From contig JAFGRL010000152.1 of assembly GCA_016935195.1 (NCBI GenBank), positions 1 through 64,000 of the forward strand: a stretch of 64,000 nt of DNA. The letters run 5' to 3'. This stretch comes from Sedimentisphaerales bacterium. GTDB taxonomy: Bacteria; Planctomycetota; Phycisphaerae; Sedimentisphaerales; Anaerobacaceae. Positions 10,311 through 20,516 of the stretch are shown one piece after another (within the stretch, counting starts at the first letter, position 1; the number at the start of each line of letters is the position of its first letter). The position numbers and the translations under genes are program-made. The notes under the pieces are model-generated. The model was not told where the DNA came from. It made no database searches and was given only the letters and a program-made list of their open reading frames with translations.

Positions 10311-12317
10311 ATGGCTCGTAAAATCATTGTGACATCAGCACTACCTTATGCCAACGGGCCCATCCACATAGGACATCTGGTTGAATATATTCAGACCGAT
10401 ATTTGGGTTCGCTTTCAGAAGATGTCAGGCAACGAATGCCTTTACTTTTGTGCTGACGATACTCACGGTACGCCTGTTATGATAAGTGCCAGGGCTGCCG
10501 GTGTACCTGCTGAAGACCTGATAGAGAAAGTCCGCAAAGAACACCAGGTTGATTTCGCTGGTTTTTATATTGAGTTTGATAATTACTATACGACACATTC
10601 ACCTGAGAATAAGCACTTCAGTGAGCTGATTTTTAAGAGGCTGAGTGAGCACAATTCGATTTTCAGGAAAATTGTGAAGCAGACATATTGTGAAAAGTGC
10701 AAAATGGCACTTCCGGACAGGTATGTGCGAGGTACTTGTCCGCGATGTAATGCTGCGGACCAATATGGTGATTCGTGTGAGGTTTGCGGCGGGACGTACC
10801 AGTGTAGCGATTTAATTAATCCTTATTGTGCAACCTGTGCAAGTGTGCCCACGTTCCAGATGTCAGAGCACTACTTTTTCAGGCTTAGAGATTTTGAAAA
10901 TCAGTTGAAAGAGCTTATTGCCGGCGGATACACGGACAGGTTGGTATCCAATAAACTACAGGAGTGGTTTGCGGCGGGCTTGAAAGACTGGGACATATCG
11001 AGAGACGGCCCATATTTCGGATTTAAGATACCGGGGGAACAGGACAAGTATTTTTACGTTTGGCTTGATGCGCCTGTTGGATATATGGCCTCAGTCAAAA
11101 ACTACTGCGATAAAAACAACCTCGATTTTGATAAGCTCTGGAATAGTGGCGAATACGAGCTTTATCACTTTATCGGCAAGGACATTATGTACTTTCACGC
11201 TCTTTTCTGGCCAGCGATGCTGCTCGGGGCCGGCTTTAAGCTTGCAAACAGACTTTTCGTTCATGGCTTTTTGACCGTCAATGGCGAGAAGATGAGTAAA
11301 TCTCGAGGGACTTTTATAAAAGCCGGTACATATTTGGAACATCTCGACCCTGAGTATATGCGTTACTATTACGCAAGCAAGCTTACAGACAGCATAGATG
11401 ATATAGACCTGAGTGTGGAGGATTTTGTAAACAGGATTAACTCTAACCTGGTTGGCAAGCTTGCCAATCTTGCTTCACGTTCGGTCCCGATGTTGACAAA
11501 AGCTCTTGGAGGTAAGCTTGGCCGGCTGGATGGGCGAGGCAGCGAACTAATTAGAAAACTTGTGTCTGCAAAGAGCCGAATAGTGCAGGATTATGAGGGT
11601 CGTAACTATGCTGCGGTGGTCCGCAGTGTTATTGATTTGGCTGATGAGGCGAACAGGTATGTCGAGCAAAATCAGCCCTGGGTTACAGTAAAAGATGACC
11701 TGGAGACAACGCGAAAAACTTTGACTGCCACCATAAACTCTTTTCGCATTTTGACCATTTACCTCAAGCCGATATTACCCAAATATGCCCAAAATGTTCA
11801 GAAGTTTTTGAACGCAGGTGAGTTTAATTTTAGCGACGTTGATATAGTTTTGGAGAATCATAAAATAAACAGTTTTGAGCGATTAGTTGAAAGAGTTGAC
11901 AGAGAAAAGGTTATCACAATGATTAATGAAAGTAAAGAAACCAAGGGGCCGGAGCCTAAAGAGAAAGAGACTGAGACAGAATCAATTAAGCCTGAATGCA
12001 CAATCGAGGATTTCGCAAAGATTGATTTGCGTGTAGCTAAAGTCATCGGCGCCGAGAAAGTAGAAGGTGCTGATAAGCTGCTGAGGCTTGAACTGGACGT
12101 AGGTGGAGCGCAAAAGACTGTTTTGGCAGCTATAGCCAGGGCCTATGAGCCGGACGATTTGGCCGGCTGGCTTGTTGTTTATTTTGCCAATTTAAAGCCA
12201 AGAAAGATGAGATTTGGAATTTCTGAAGGTATGATTTTAGCTGCCGGGACAGGCGGTGAGGATATTTTTATGCTCTCGGCCGATGATGGTGCAAAGCCGG
12301 GCCAGAAGATTAGTTGA
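10311..12317 (+). CDS. metG: Methionyl-tRNA synthetase with C-terminal tRNA-binding domain
   Basis: ALPYANGPIHIGHL class I HIGH motif, KMSKSRGTF motif, zinc knuckle, C-terminal IDLRVAKVIGAEKVEGADKLLRLELDVG. Confidence 0.97.
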   Translation: MARKIIVTSALPYANGPIHIGHLVEYIQTDIWVRFQKMSGNECLYFCADDTHGTPVMISARAAGVPAEDLIEKVRKEHQVDFAGFYIEFDNYYTTHSPENKHFSELIFKRLSEHNSIFRKIVKQTYCEKCKMALPDRYVRGTCPRCNAADQYGDSCEVCGGTYQCSDLINPYCATCASVPTFQMSEHYFFRLRDFENQLKELIAGGYTDRLVSNKLQEWFAAGLKDWDISRDGPYFGFKIPGEQDKYFYVWLDAPVGYMASVKNYCDKNNLDFDKLWNSGEYELYHFIGKDIMYFHALFWPAMLLGAGFKLANRLFVHGFLTVNGEKMSKSRGTFIKAGTYLEHLDPEYMRYYYASKLTDSIDDIDLSVEDFVNRINSNLVGKLANLASRSVPMLTKALGGKLGRLDGRGSELIRKLVSAKSRIVQDYEGRNYAAVVRSVIDLADEANRYVEQNQPWVTVKDDLETTRKTLTATINSFRILTIYLKPILPKYAQNVQKFLNAGEFNFSDVDIVLENHKINSFERLVERVDREKVITMINESKETKGPEPKEKETETESIKPECTIEDFAKIDLRVAKVIGAEKVEGADKLLRLELDVGGAQKTVLAAIARAYEPDDLAGWLVVYFANLKPRKMRFGISEGMILAAGTGGEDIFMLSADDGAKPGQKIS

Positions 12318-12380
12318 TTTTTATCGCAGTAGCTTATCCAAGTTCATAGAGACTGTGATTTTATTGGTTTTTTTAGATTT

Positions 12381-12743
12381 GTGTATGAGATGAAGAAGAA
12401 GCTTGAGGAAATTGCGGATAAGGACGGCCGATTCAGCGCTGAAGCAATGAGGTTTGTTTATGAAGGGCTGGGCTATACCGCCAAAAAGGTTGTGGCCGAA
12501 CCCGGCCATATCAGCGGCCAGGTCCTGTGTGATGGATTGAGGAAATTGGCCGTTGAAAAATGGGGAAGGTTATCGAAATTAGTGTTGAATAGCTGGGGGC
12601 TTGAGAGCACACGCGATTTTGGTGAAATCGTGTACTTAATGATAAAGCACAAATGGATGAGTGCTCAGCCAAACGATTCAATAGATGATTTCAATGATGT
12701 TTATAATTTTGAAACCACCTTCAAAGACCAGTTCAAATTTTAA
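12381..12743 (+). CDS. Minf_1886-family conserved hypothetical protein
   Basis: FVYEGLGYTAKK...HISGQVLCDGLRKLAVEKWGRL...LNSWGLESTRDFGEIVYLMI pattern. Confidence 0.75.
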   Translation: MYEMKKKLEEIADKDGRFSAEAMRFVYEGLGYTAKKVVAEPGHISGQVLCDGLRKLAVEKWGRLSKLVLNSWGLESTRDFGEIVYLMIKHKWMSAQPNDSIDDFNDVYNFETTFKDQFKF

Positions 12744-12752
12744 CGTTCACAG

Positions 12753-13724
12753 CTATTTACACACCTGCTGCCATTGTTTCTGCAAATAACCAAATGACTT
12801 TGGTATCTCAACATCCGAATCACCCTTGACGGTACTTGTGCATTCGAGACTTACACAACCATTATAGCCTATCATCTTTAGCCCCCTAAAGCCGTCAACG
12901 AAGCTCTTACCGTCCTGGCCGGGGTAATAGCGTCTGATTCTGCTGGCTATATGCACATGATGCAGATACTTCCCTGCCGATATAAACGCACCCATATCGC
13001 TTGTCTCCTCGACGGTCATATGATAAAAGTCCCCCATCATCGCAACGCAGGGATGATTGACGTCTCGACAGATTGCTGCAGCGTCCGCCAGCAGCCGCAG
13101 GAAGAATGCCTCTCTTCGGTTCAAAGGTTCCATCAACACTCTCGTACCGCACTTGCAGGCATGTTCACCAAGCTGCGGCAAAAGGTCCACTAAAACCTTG
13201 CGTCCCTCCTTATTGTCTAATTTGGTTTGCTTGTTAAATGCAGGCACAATTATCATTCCCCCAGCGCCTACCTGCCCGGCTGCAGTGAGAATTTCTTTAA
13301 TAGTCCTGACAGCTTTTTTACGTTCCGCTGGCTGATGTGATATAAGTGCACCTTTGTAGCCTGCACATACTGCACTGACCTTGATATTCGTGCCCTTAAG
13401 CGCTTCTTCGACACCTTTAACACGCCCAGGCAAGCCTTTGCCGAGCAGCTCAATACCATTTGCACCCCAACGCTCAAGCTTTACAACCTTGTCCCTCAGG
13501 CTTGTACCTTTAACAAGATGTTCCAGGCTGCTTAATTTCAGCACAGCCTCTCGGCTTTTCTGAGGCAAACGTTCTTTCACAGAAGAAATATTTGCAGCTG
13601 AGGTGCCTGCAGCTACTCCCATACCTATAGCAGATTTTAAAAACCGCCGTCTATTTATTATTGTTTCTCCTGCTGTTATGCCCATAATGTCCTGTCCCTT
13701 CCAAAAATTCCATCCTTGAGACAA
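12753..13724 (-). CDS. Sugar phosphate isomerase/epimerase (xylose isomerase-like TIM barrel) with Tat signal
   Basis: Twin-arginine NRRRFLKSAIGMG; TIM-barrel EPLNRREAF...MGDFYHM...HVHIAS. Confidence 0.82.
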   Translation of the reverse strand: MSQGWNFWKGQDIMGITAGETIINRRRFLKSAIGMGVAAGTSAANISSVKERLPQKSREAVLKLSSLEHLVKGTSLRDKVVKLERWGANGIELLGKGLPGRVKGVEEALKGTNIKVSAVCAGYKGALISHQPAERKKAVRTIKEILTAAGQVGAGGMIIVPAFNKQTKLDNKEGRKVLVDLLPQLGEHACKCGTRVLMEPLNRREAFFLRLLADAAAICRDVNHPCVAMMGDFYHMTVEETSDMGAFISAGKYLHHVHIASRIRRYYPGQDGKSFVDGFRGLKMIGYNGCVSLECTSTVKGDSDVEIPKSFGYLQKQWQQVCK

Positions 13725-13764
13725 TAATTTGGATCGAGGCTTCGCCTTTGCTTTTTAAGTAATC

Positions 13765-14667
13765 CTAATTTAAATTCATCAGCCTATCTATACGTTTGGC
13801 CAAATCGCTTAGATAAGCTTCATCACCGCTTGCTAACTCAGCAGTCATATAGCCCTCGAAGCCAACCTCATTCAGCGACTGACAAACCTCGGGCCAGTTG
13901 ACGTCGCCGTCTCCCAGATTAGTCCATTTATAGTCCTTGCGTCTGAAGTCCTTCAGGTCGAGTTTGACGATTCGTTTGCCAAGTGTTCGTATCCAGTCCT
14001 GGGCATAACCGTCGATAATGACGTTGCCGGTATCGAAATATGCGCGGGCATACGGGCTTTCGAGCTCGTCTATGTACCGTGCGAATTCAAGCGGGCTCAA
14101 CAGAAATTTGTTCCATACATTCTCGACGGCAATAATTACGCCCATTTCTTTAGCCAAAGGCAAGAGCCTGCGGATATGCTTTTGGGATTGTTCGTAGGCA
14201 TCGGCGTACCTGAATGTCTCAGTGACTTTTGTGGGTACTAACAGAACTGTAGTGGCGCCCATAACATTTGCACAGCGCAGCGCCTTTTCCATTTCTTCCA
14301 GGCTTTTTTTGATAACTTCAGCCTTGGCATCGAATGGCGGCCACCAGCCATAGACCAGTCCGTGGATCGGCACGCCGATGTTTCTTGCTAATTCTGCCTG
14401 TTTTTCGGCGCGGCTTCGGTCACTTACAGGGATGCCATCGATGCCTTCAAAACCACACCTTTTAGCAAGCTTGAATTTTTCCGCATCGGGCAACTCCTTT
14501 GGCAGCATTCCAATTTTTAGTGCTTTGTACCATTTTTTGTTTTTTTCTGCCGTCGTAGCAGCTCCGGATGTACCCGCCAGAGTCACTCCCATTGCAGCAG
14601 CCGCTGAATACTTTAGGAAGCTACGGCGTCCCATTTGTTTGTCCAGCATAGCTCCTAGCCCTTTCAA
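13765..14667 (-). CDS. Sugar phosphate isomerase/epimerase with Tat signal
   Basis: GRRSFLKYSAAAAMG signal; AVENVWNKFLLSP, AYFDTGNVIIDG, KLDLKDF motifs of the AP endonuclease family 2 fold. Confidence 0.87.
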   Translation of the reverse strand: MKGLGAMLDKQMGRRSFLKYSAAAAMGVTLAGTSGAATTAEKNKKWYKALKIGMLPKELPDAEKFKLAKRCGFEGIDGIPVSDRSRAEKQAELARNIGVPIHGLVYGWWPPFDAKAEVIKKSLEEMEKALRCANVMGATTVLLVPTKVTETFRYADAYEQSQKHIRRLLPLAKEMGVIIAVENVWNKFLLSPLEFARYIDELESPYARAYFDTGNVIIDGYAQDWIRTLGKRIVKLDLKDFRRKDYKWTNLGDGDVNWPEVCQSLNEVGFEGYMTAELASGDEAYLSDLAKRIDRLMNLN

Positions 14668-14688
14668 TTTTCATAAATCACATTTTGC

Positions 14689-16050
14689 TCAGATGAGCAT
14701 AGTTTTCCCTGGAATGGCTGCCGGCCTTACCGGCAAATCCCCCATTTCATATTTAGGCGGCGTCAAGTCAAGCTTGGAAGCATTCATAGCCCAGTCCCAC
14801 TTTAGCTCCCGGCCGGTATATGCGCTCATTCGGCCCATAATTGCTGTCAGTGTGCTCTCAGCAACAGCCTGGCCTTCATTGAGCGGCTCGCCCTGGCGGA
14901 TACTTTTTATGAAATCCTCATGTTCCTGCACATACGGGTTCTTGCCTTCCTTTTCGTATCTGAACGGATTTTGTCCCTCTATGTAGCCGATGCTCAGGTC
15001 TGTGTACGTTGAGCCTTTTGTTCCAACCAGCCTTTCTGAAACACGTTGGCTTGTCCCGTTTATCTGGCTGCACATGCTCAGCATCCGAACCCCATCAGGA
15101 TATTCGTATTCGACTGCAAAGTGGTCATAGATATTGCCAAACTCCGGGGCGGTTCGAACTTCTCGTCCACCCATTCCCAGACACTTAAGAGGATGCGACC
15201 GAAGCGCCCAGTTAATGAGGTCAAGGTTGTGAACGTGCTGTTCGACAATATGGTCGCCTGAGAGCCAAGTAAAGAAATACCATCTTCGGAGCTGCCATTC
15301 CATCTCAGACCAACCGGGCTGGCGCTCATATCCCCAGTCCGAAAATGCAGTGCCCCAGGTATAGTAGCACTGTGCTGCACGAATCTGGCCAATATCGCCG
15401 TTGTGAACCCGCTTGATTATCTCAAGGCAGTAGTCCCGATGGCGTTTTTGTGTGCCTGCTAAGATTCCAAGTCCTTTTTGCCCAGCCAACTCTGACGAGG
15501 CAATTATCGACCGAACGCCCACAGGATCTACCGCTACAGGCTTTTCCATAAAGACATGCTTGCCCGCCTCAACGGCTGCCTTTAGGTGTGCCGGCCGAAA
15601 GTGGGGCGGGGTCGTCAGGATTACCATGTCCACACCAGATGCTATTACCTTTTTGTAGGCGTCGAAACCCACGAAGCAGCGCTGCGGGGTAACATTTAGT
15701 TTCTCACCAAGAGGCGGTCTGGTTTCCCCGTATCTATGTCCCTTGTATTCAGGGTCTCCCTCTCTAAGCAGTTTCAGGCATTTATCCAGACGGTCGCCGA
15801 ACAAATCGCCAAGCGCGTAAATTTCCACATTTGGTGCTGCGCTGGTGCAGTCATAAACCGCACCGGTACCGCGGCCGCCACAGCCAATCAAGCCAACACG
15901 TAATTTGTCACTGCCGGCGGCGTAGAGGCGGGAAGCAAACCCCCAGCTCAAAGCCGTCAGTGGCACAGCCGCTGATGCCTTTATAAAATCCCTTCTTGAT
16001 ACCCCTTCACTGCGAGCTTTACACTTTCTTTGACTTTTTTCTTCAATCAT
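14689..16050 (-). CDS. Gfo/Idh/MocA family oxidoreductase with Tat signal
   Basis: SRRDFIKASAAVPL; LRVGLIGCGGRGTG Rossmann motif; HVFMEKPVAVDP. Confidence 0.92.
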   Translation of the reverse strand: MIEEKSQRKCKARSEGVSRRDFIKASAAVPLTALSWGFASRLYAAGSDKLRVGLIGCGGRGTGAVYDCTSAAPNVEIYALGDLFGDRLDKCLKLLREGDPEYKGHRYGETRPPLGEKLNVTPQRCFVGFDAYKKVIASGVDMVILTTPPHFRPAHLKAAVEAGKHVFMEKPVAVDPVGVRSIIASSELAGQKGLGILAGTQKRHRDYCLEIIKRVHNGDIGQIRAAQCYYTWGTAFSDWGYERQPGWSEMEWQLRRWYFFTWLSGDHIVEQHVHNLDLINWALRSHPLKCLGMGGREVRTAPEFGNIYDHFAVEYEYPDGVRMLSMCSQINGTSQRVSERLVGTKGSTYTDLSIGYIEGQNPFRYEKEGKNPYVQEHEDFIKSIRQGEPLNEGQAVAESTLTAIMGRMSAYTGRELKWDWAMNASKLDLTPPKYEMGDLPVRPAAIPGKTMLI

Positions 16051-16137
16051 CTTCCAAACCTTTCATTTAACCAACATTGTGGCATTTTACCAGTTTTTGG
16101 CTTAGCCTGTGAAACTCCAAGCTGTTTCAGACTGCAC

Positions 16138-16878
16138 TCAATAGTTTAACTGTTTTTCTATCCATATTGCAGCTTGCTCAGGTGCACCGGAGGGAGTTGT
16201 ATGGCCTCTCGGTTCAGGCATAACATGAAGTTCTATGCGAGTTTTCTCCTTTGATACCCCAGAGACCTTTCTTGCAAATGCAATGGCCCTGTCAGTATCG
16301 ACTCTGTCGTCCTGGTCGCCGATAACCAGCCAAACTGGTCGAGCAATGAGTTTGTCGGCAAGCTCTGCGAGGTCAAGAGCGATGACAGCGGGTTGGTGCT
16401 CAAGGCCTTTGAACTCACGTAAGGTTGCCAAGCTTGCAACCGGAGCAAACGCCGCTAGTGCCCCAACTCGTCCGTCCTGGGCAGCGAAGTGCAGTGCAAT
16501 GAATCCTCCTCGGGAAGTTCCGCATACAGCAACTCGGTTAGGGTCTGTGTAGCCGTTTGTAATCAGGTAATCCAATACCTGTGTCATTTTCTCGTTGAAT
16601 TGTTCTATAAAAGGCTCGCTTTTCTCCAGGCGATGACGCCAACCACTTAGGCCTTCCGGTTCATCCGGACGTTTTCCTTTGCCGTGGCATGGTAAATCCA
16701 TTGAAGCGCACAAATATCCCTTTTTTGCCAGGTCGTTGCCGCACTGCCTGGAGTATGGTTCACCTAAGGATTCTTCTATCGTTGCAGAGATGATGAAAAG
16801 TGTTGGTGTCGGAGCTTTGGGCCTTTTGGGGCATATTCCGAAGCGGATGTCGGATTGTGTTTTGAGAATCTTTATCAT
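16138..16878 (-). CDS. Alpha/beta hydrolase (track ORF to 16962; MIKILKTQ at 16878 is the likelier start)
   Basis: Nucleophile elbow CGTSRGGF, MDLPCHGKG, C-terminal catalytic-type His in PEPRGHTTP. Confidence 0.82.
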   Translation of the reverse strand: MIKILKTQSDIRFGICPKRPKAPTPTLFIISATIEESLGEPYSRQCGNDLAKKGYLCASMDLPCHGKGKRPDEPEGLSGWRHRLEKSEPFIEQFNEKMTQVLDYLITNGYTDPNRVAVCGTSRGGFIALHFAAQDGRVGALAAFAPVASLATLREFKGLEHQPAVIALDLAELADKLIARPVWLVIGDQDDRVDTDRAIAFARKVSGVSKEKTRIELHVMPEPRGHTTPSGAPEQAAIWIEKQLNY

Positions 16879-16906
16879 ATTTTTTTCAGAACTAATTGCT
16901 TTATCG

Positions 16907-18022
16907 TCAGCAAAGAAACTTGCAAATGATTTTTTTGTAGTATTCAACTCCCTTTTCAACATCGCTTATTTGAATGAATTCATTAGGTTGGTGACAGAGT
17001 TCGTGTTGGCCGGGACCGAAAATTACAATTGGTGCTCTTAGTGGAACAAAGCAGGGCCCATCAGTGCAGGAAGCCTTAGGTTGGGTTTTAGCAGCCCCGA
17101 CAGCAGAGCAGAAGTCTTTGACAAAATCACATTTAGAATCAGTCTCAAGAGGTGGAACATCTCTTACGATGGAGACTTCGGCATCAAATTTTGGGTTTTT
17201 CTCTTTCAATTTGACAAGGTTTTTTTCAAGGTCTTTGACCAATGCCTGGTTGTCCTGGCCGGGGAGAGTTCGAATATCAATGCCGATAGTACATCTGTCC
17301 GGTACGACGTTAACTGCCTGGCCGGCTGAGATTGTATTTATACTCATAGAACACCGCCCGAGCAGTTCGTGAGGCTCACACGGAATTTCGTAATCTTGAA
17401 GTTCATCTAATAAGGACTTCATCGAAGAAATTGCGTTTATTCCCAACTGTGGCATTGAGCCGTGTGCAGTCTTGCCTTTTGTAGTTATCTTGAGCCAAAG
17501 CAACCCCCGATGAGTGTTTACCACCTCGAAGTCTGTGGGTTCGGTGACAATTACTCCTGCTAATTGCGGTGCTTGTTTTTGAAAGTTTTGCATGAACCGT
17601 TTAGCACCACAGCTATCATTTTCTTCGCCTGCAGCGGCCAGCAGGATTATGTCTCCCTGGAGCTTTGTTCCTGATTCAACTACCTGACGTATAGCTGTTA
17701 TAACGGCGGCTATGGAGCCTTTCATATCAGTTGAGCCTCTACCATAGATTTTGCCATTGCTTTCGAAGGCATCGAAGGGAGGATATTGCCATTTGGCCTT
17801 GCCTGGTGGTACCACATCAAGATGGCAGGCGAACATAAGTGCTCCTTTGTGTCCTGTTGAGTTAACTTTGGCTGTGATGTTAGCACGTTTCTTATCCCAG
17901 CAGTCTATCTGACTGTCAACACCTGATTTAGAAAGCTCGTCAGAGATTAGCTTTGCTGCGGCTAACTCGCCGGTTTCGACGGTTGTTCGTGCTTGAATAA
18001 GTTTTCTGAGCAGCCTTATCAT
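16907..18022 (-). CDS. M20 family metallopeptidase (ArgE/DapE-like)
   Basis: FACHLDVVPPG, GRGSTDMKGSIAA, AAGEENDSCGA motifs. Confidence 0.9.
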   Translation of the reverse strand: MIRLLRKLIQARTTVETGELAAAKLISDELSKSGVDSQIDCWDKKRANITAKVNSTGHKGALMFACHLDVVPPGKAKWQYPPFDAFESNGKIYGRGSTDMKGSIAAVITAIRQVVESGTKLQGDIILLAAAGEENDSCGAKRFMQNFQKQAPQLAGVIVTEPTDFEVVNTHRGLLWLKITTKGKTAHGSMPQLGINAISSMKSLLDELQDYEIPCEPHELLGRCSMSINTISAGQAVNVVPDRCTIGIDIRTLPGQDNQALVKDLEKNLVKLKEKNPKFDAEVSIVRDVPPLETDSKCDFVKDFCSAVGAAKTQPKASCTDGPCFVPLRAPIVIFGPGQHELCHQPNEFIQISDVEKGVEYYKKIICKFLC

Positions 18023-18142
18023 GGGTGTTAATTATATATTCAGCCAACGAAATAAAAAGTAGAAAATTTTTGTTGCAGCTTAGCACGTTAGATAACATAA
18101 TACTGGTTTAGGATTTTTCATGACCGCCGTTAAGGAGTATAA

Positions 18143-18880
18143 ATGGGGCCTTTGTTGAAAGGGTTGGTGGAACTTCAAAAGGTTGAAAACGAATTGCGAG
18201 CGGCAAGGGCAAAGCTTGTGAGCTGTAGAAGGAATGTGCTTTTCAAGGAAAATCAACTCAAGGCACTGAAGAATACATATCAAGCCAAGAAAGAGGAGAT
18301 TCAACTTACGAGATTGCAGTCCGACCGCCTGGAATTGGAGCTTAAAACCAGAGACGAGACAATAAGTAAGTTAAGGGCCTCACTGAATGCTGCCCGAACC
18401 AACAAGGAATACTCTGCGGTGCTGACTCAACTTAACACTACAAAAGCAGATAATTCCAAGGTTGAAACACAGATTTTAGAGCTCTTAAAAGGCATTGAAG
18501 ATGACGAGGCAGAGAGTAAAATGATACAGGGCCAGATAAATCAGAAGGAGCAGTTACTTATACGGATTCGCGAACAAGCCGAGGTGAATGCGGGCAAATG
18601 TGAAGTCGATATCGAACAAATCAGGTTCCGCTGGGAAAAAATCGCACAAAAGATACAGCCTGAGCCGTTAGCCATATTCAAGCGTGTTGCTGATACGTAT
18701 GATGGCGAAGCTATAGCGATGGTTGTTAAAAATCCCGGCAGGACGGAAAGCTATACGTGTGGTGGCTGCTTTATGGGCATTCCCACAGAGACCGTTAACC
18801 TTCTTTTGACTAAAGATGATATAATTCGCTGTCCCAATTGCACTCGGATACTCGTTTTTGATGAGCAAATACAGGGCTAA
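18143..18880 (+). CDS. C4-type zinc ribbon, coiled-coil protein (CdsZ/DUF164-like)
   Basis: Long N-terminal coiled coil then CGGCFMGIP...CPNCTRILVF zinc ribbon. Confidence 0.85.
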   Translation: MGPLLKGLVELQKVENELRAARAKLVSCRRNVLFKENQLKALKNTYQAKKEEIQLTRLQSDRLELELKTRDETISKLRASLNAARTNKEYSAVLTQLNTTKADNSKVETQILELLKGIEDDEAESKMIQGQINQKEQLLIRIREQAEVNAGKCEVDIEQIRFRWEKIAQKIQPEPLAIFKRVADTYDGEAIAMVVKNPGRTESYTCGGCFMGIPTETVNLLLTKDDIIRCPNCTRILVFDEQIQG

Positions 18881-18960
18881 TTGATTATCCTGGCAAGCGC
18901 TGAAAATCTCAATGGCTTTGAGCAATATAGTGTCCCCATAACTAACAGGAGCGTAACAAC

Positions 18961-20070
18961 TTGTCCATCCAGGAAGAACAAATAATTATTTATACAGACG
19001 GTGGCAGCAGAGGTAATCCCGGACCTTCGGCTGCCGGTTTTGTTTTGATAAGACCCAGTGGGGTAAAAATACAGGCAAGAGCTGTTTACCTGGGCAGGGC
19101 AACAAATAATGTGGCCGAATACACCGGCCTTGCAAAAGCGCTCGAGGCTGCAATAGGCTTAGGTGCCAGTCGAATAACCGCTTTTAGTGACAGTGAGTTG
19201 CTTGTTAAGCAGATTAACGGGGACTATAGGGTAAAGAGCGAGCACATTCGAGTCCTTTTTAGGCAAGTTGTAAATATGCTTAATAAGTTCGAAAGCTGGC
19301 AGGTCAAGCATATCACAAGACAGCACAATTCCCAGGCCGATTCTCTTGTAAATCGTGCGTTGGATATGCAGCAGGATATTGAGGTGCAATTACCGGCAAA
19401 TAGTAACGACAAGCCCATCCGACTTGGAATTTTAATTAGCGGCGGCGGCAGAACGATGATGAATATTTTAAAGTGTATCAGAAATGGTGAGCTTAATACC
19501 GGAATAGCTGTAGTGATAAGTTCACGTTCCACTGTCGCCGGCGTCGAAAAGGCCAGAAATGCCGGCTTGGATGTTAAAATCATCCGTAAGAAGGATTTTT
19601 CCGATATTACCCAATTCAGTGAAAAAATTGGGCAGGCTCTGAAAGCTGCGGATGTTGATTTGGTTGTACAGGCCGGCTGGATGTGTCTTTGGAAGATTCC
19701 TGCCCGTTATGAAAATCGCGTAATGAACATACATCCTGCTCTGCTGCCGAGTTTTGGTGGAAAAGGGATGTGGGGGCACTATGTTCACGAGGCGGTCTTA
19801 AAGGCTGGTTGTAAGATTAGTGGCTGCACAGTCCATTTCTGCACAAATGAGTATGACAAGGGGCCAATAATTATACAGAGATGCTGTGAAATTAAAAATG
19901 ATGATACAGCTGAGACGCTGGCGGCGAGGGTCTTTGAGCAGGAATGTATCGCATATCCAGAGGCGATAAAGCTTTTTGCACAGGGTAAGTTGTTGGTTAA
20001 GGACCGAAAGGTAAAGATAGTAAATAGGGAATCGAGTCTCGAATCACCGGCTACCAGCAACAAATTATGA
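18961..20070 (+). CDS. Fusion: RNase HI domain + phosphoribosylglycinamide formyltransferase (PurN) domain
   Basis: N-term IIIYTDGGSRGNPGPSAAGFVL...NNVAEYTGLAKALE...SDSELLVKQI (RNase HI); C-term LGILISGGGRTMMNIL...MNIHPALLPSF...SGCTVHFCTNEYDKGPIIIQ (PurN). TTG start. Confidence 0.9.
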   Translation: MSIQEEQIIIYTDGGSRGNPGPSAAGFVLIRPSGVKIQARAVYLGRATNNVAEYTGLAKALEAAIGLGASRITAFSDSELLVKQINGDYRVKSEHIRVLFRQVVNMLNKFESWQVKHITRQHNSQADSLVNRALDMQQDIEVQLPANSNDKPIRLGILISGGGRTMMNILKCIRNGELNTGIAVVISSRSTVAGVEKARNAGLDVKIIRKKDFSDITQFSEKIGQALKAADVDLVVQAGWMCLWKIPARYENRVMNIHPALLPSFGGKGMWGHYVHEAVLKAGCKISGCTVHFCTNEYDKGPIIIQRCCEIKNDDTAETLAARVFEQECIAYPEAIKLFAQGKLLVKDRKVKIVNRESSLESPATSNKL

Positions 20071-20516
20071 ACAGACGACAAAAAGTCATAATAAGAGATT
20101 CCTTTATCATAATAGCGATCACTGTTATTACAGTTGTCGCAATGATTAATCTTAGAGCCCATGTCAATCATTCAGAAGCGATGCGTGCAATGGAGGACCT
20201 TGCCCGAAATGTTATGGAGTACAAAAGTCAACACGGCCTGGTGCCCCCTGAATCATATGTCTTGAGTATAAGAGATGATTTATTAGGACACGTCCGTCTT
20301 ACAAATTTGCAGTATAGAGCCAGATGGATAGATTTAGATTGTACTGCGGATGAGATACTGGCATACTCAGAAAGAAATCTCCACTCATTGTTCTTGGGGC
20401 ACGGTTTTATTGTGTTAAGGCTTGACGGTCGCGTCGAGTGGATAGACAAAGACGAGTTTCAAGAAATTCTGTCGCAGCAGCAAAGCCCCGATGAAATCCA
20501 GATGCTGCAGGATTAG
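20067..20516 (+). CDS. Membrane-anchored hypothetical protein
   Basis: Single N-terminal TM; ATGA overlap with the preceding stop suggests translational coupling. Confidence 0.7.
   Translation: MNRRQKVIIRDSFIIIAITVITVVAMINLRAHVNHSEAMRAMEDLARNVMEYKSQHGLVPPESYVLSIRDDLLGHVRLTNLQYRARWIDLDCTADEILAYSERNLHSLFLGHGFIVLRLDGRVEWIDKDEFQEILSQQQSPDEIQMLQD

Noticed and set aside
20067-20516. Type IV pseudopilin identity for the 149-aa protein
   Set aside because: It has an N-terminal TM followed by a pseudopilin-like helix, but no prepilin peptidase site (G-F/M-T-x-x-E) before the TM.
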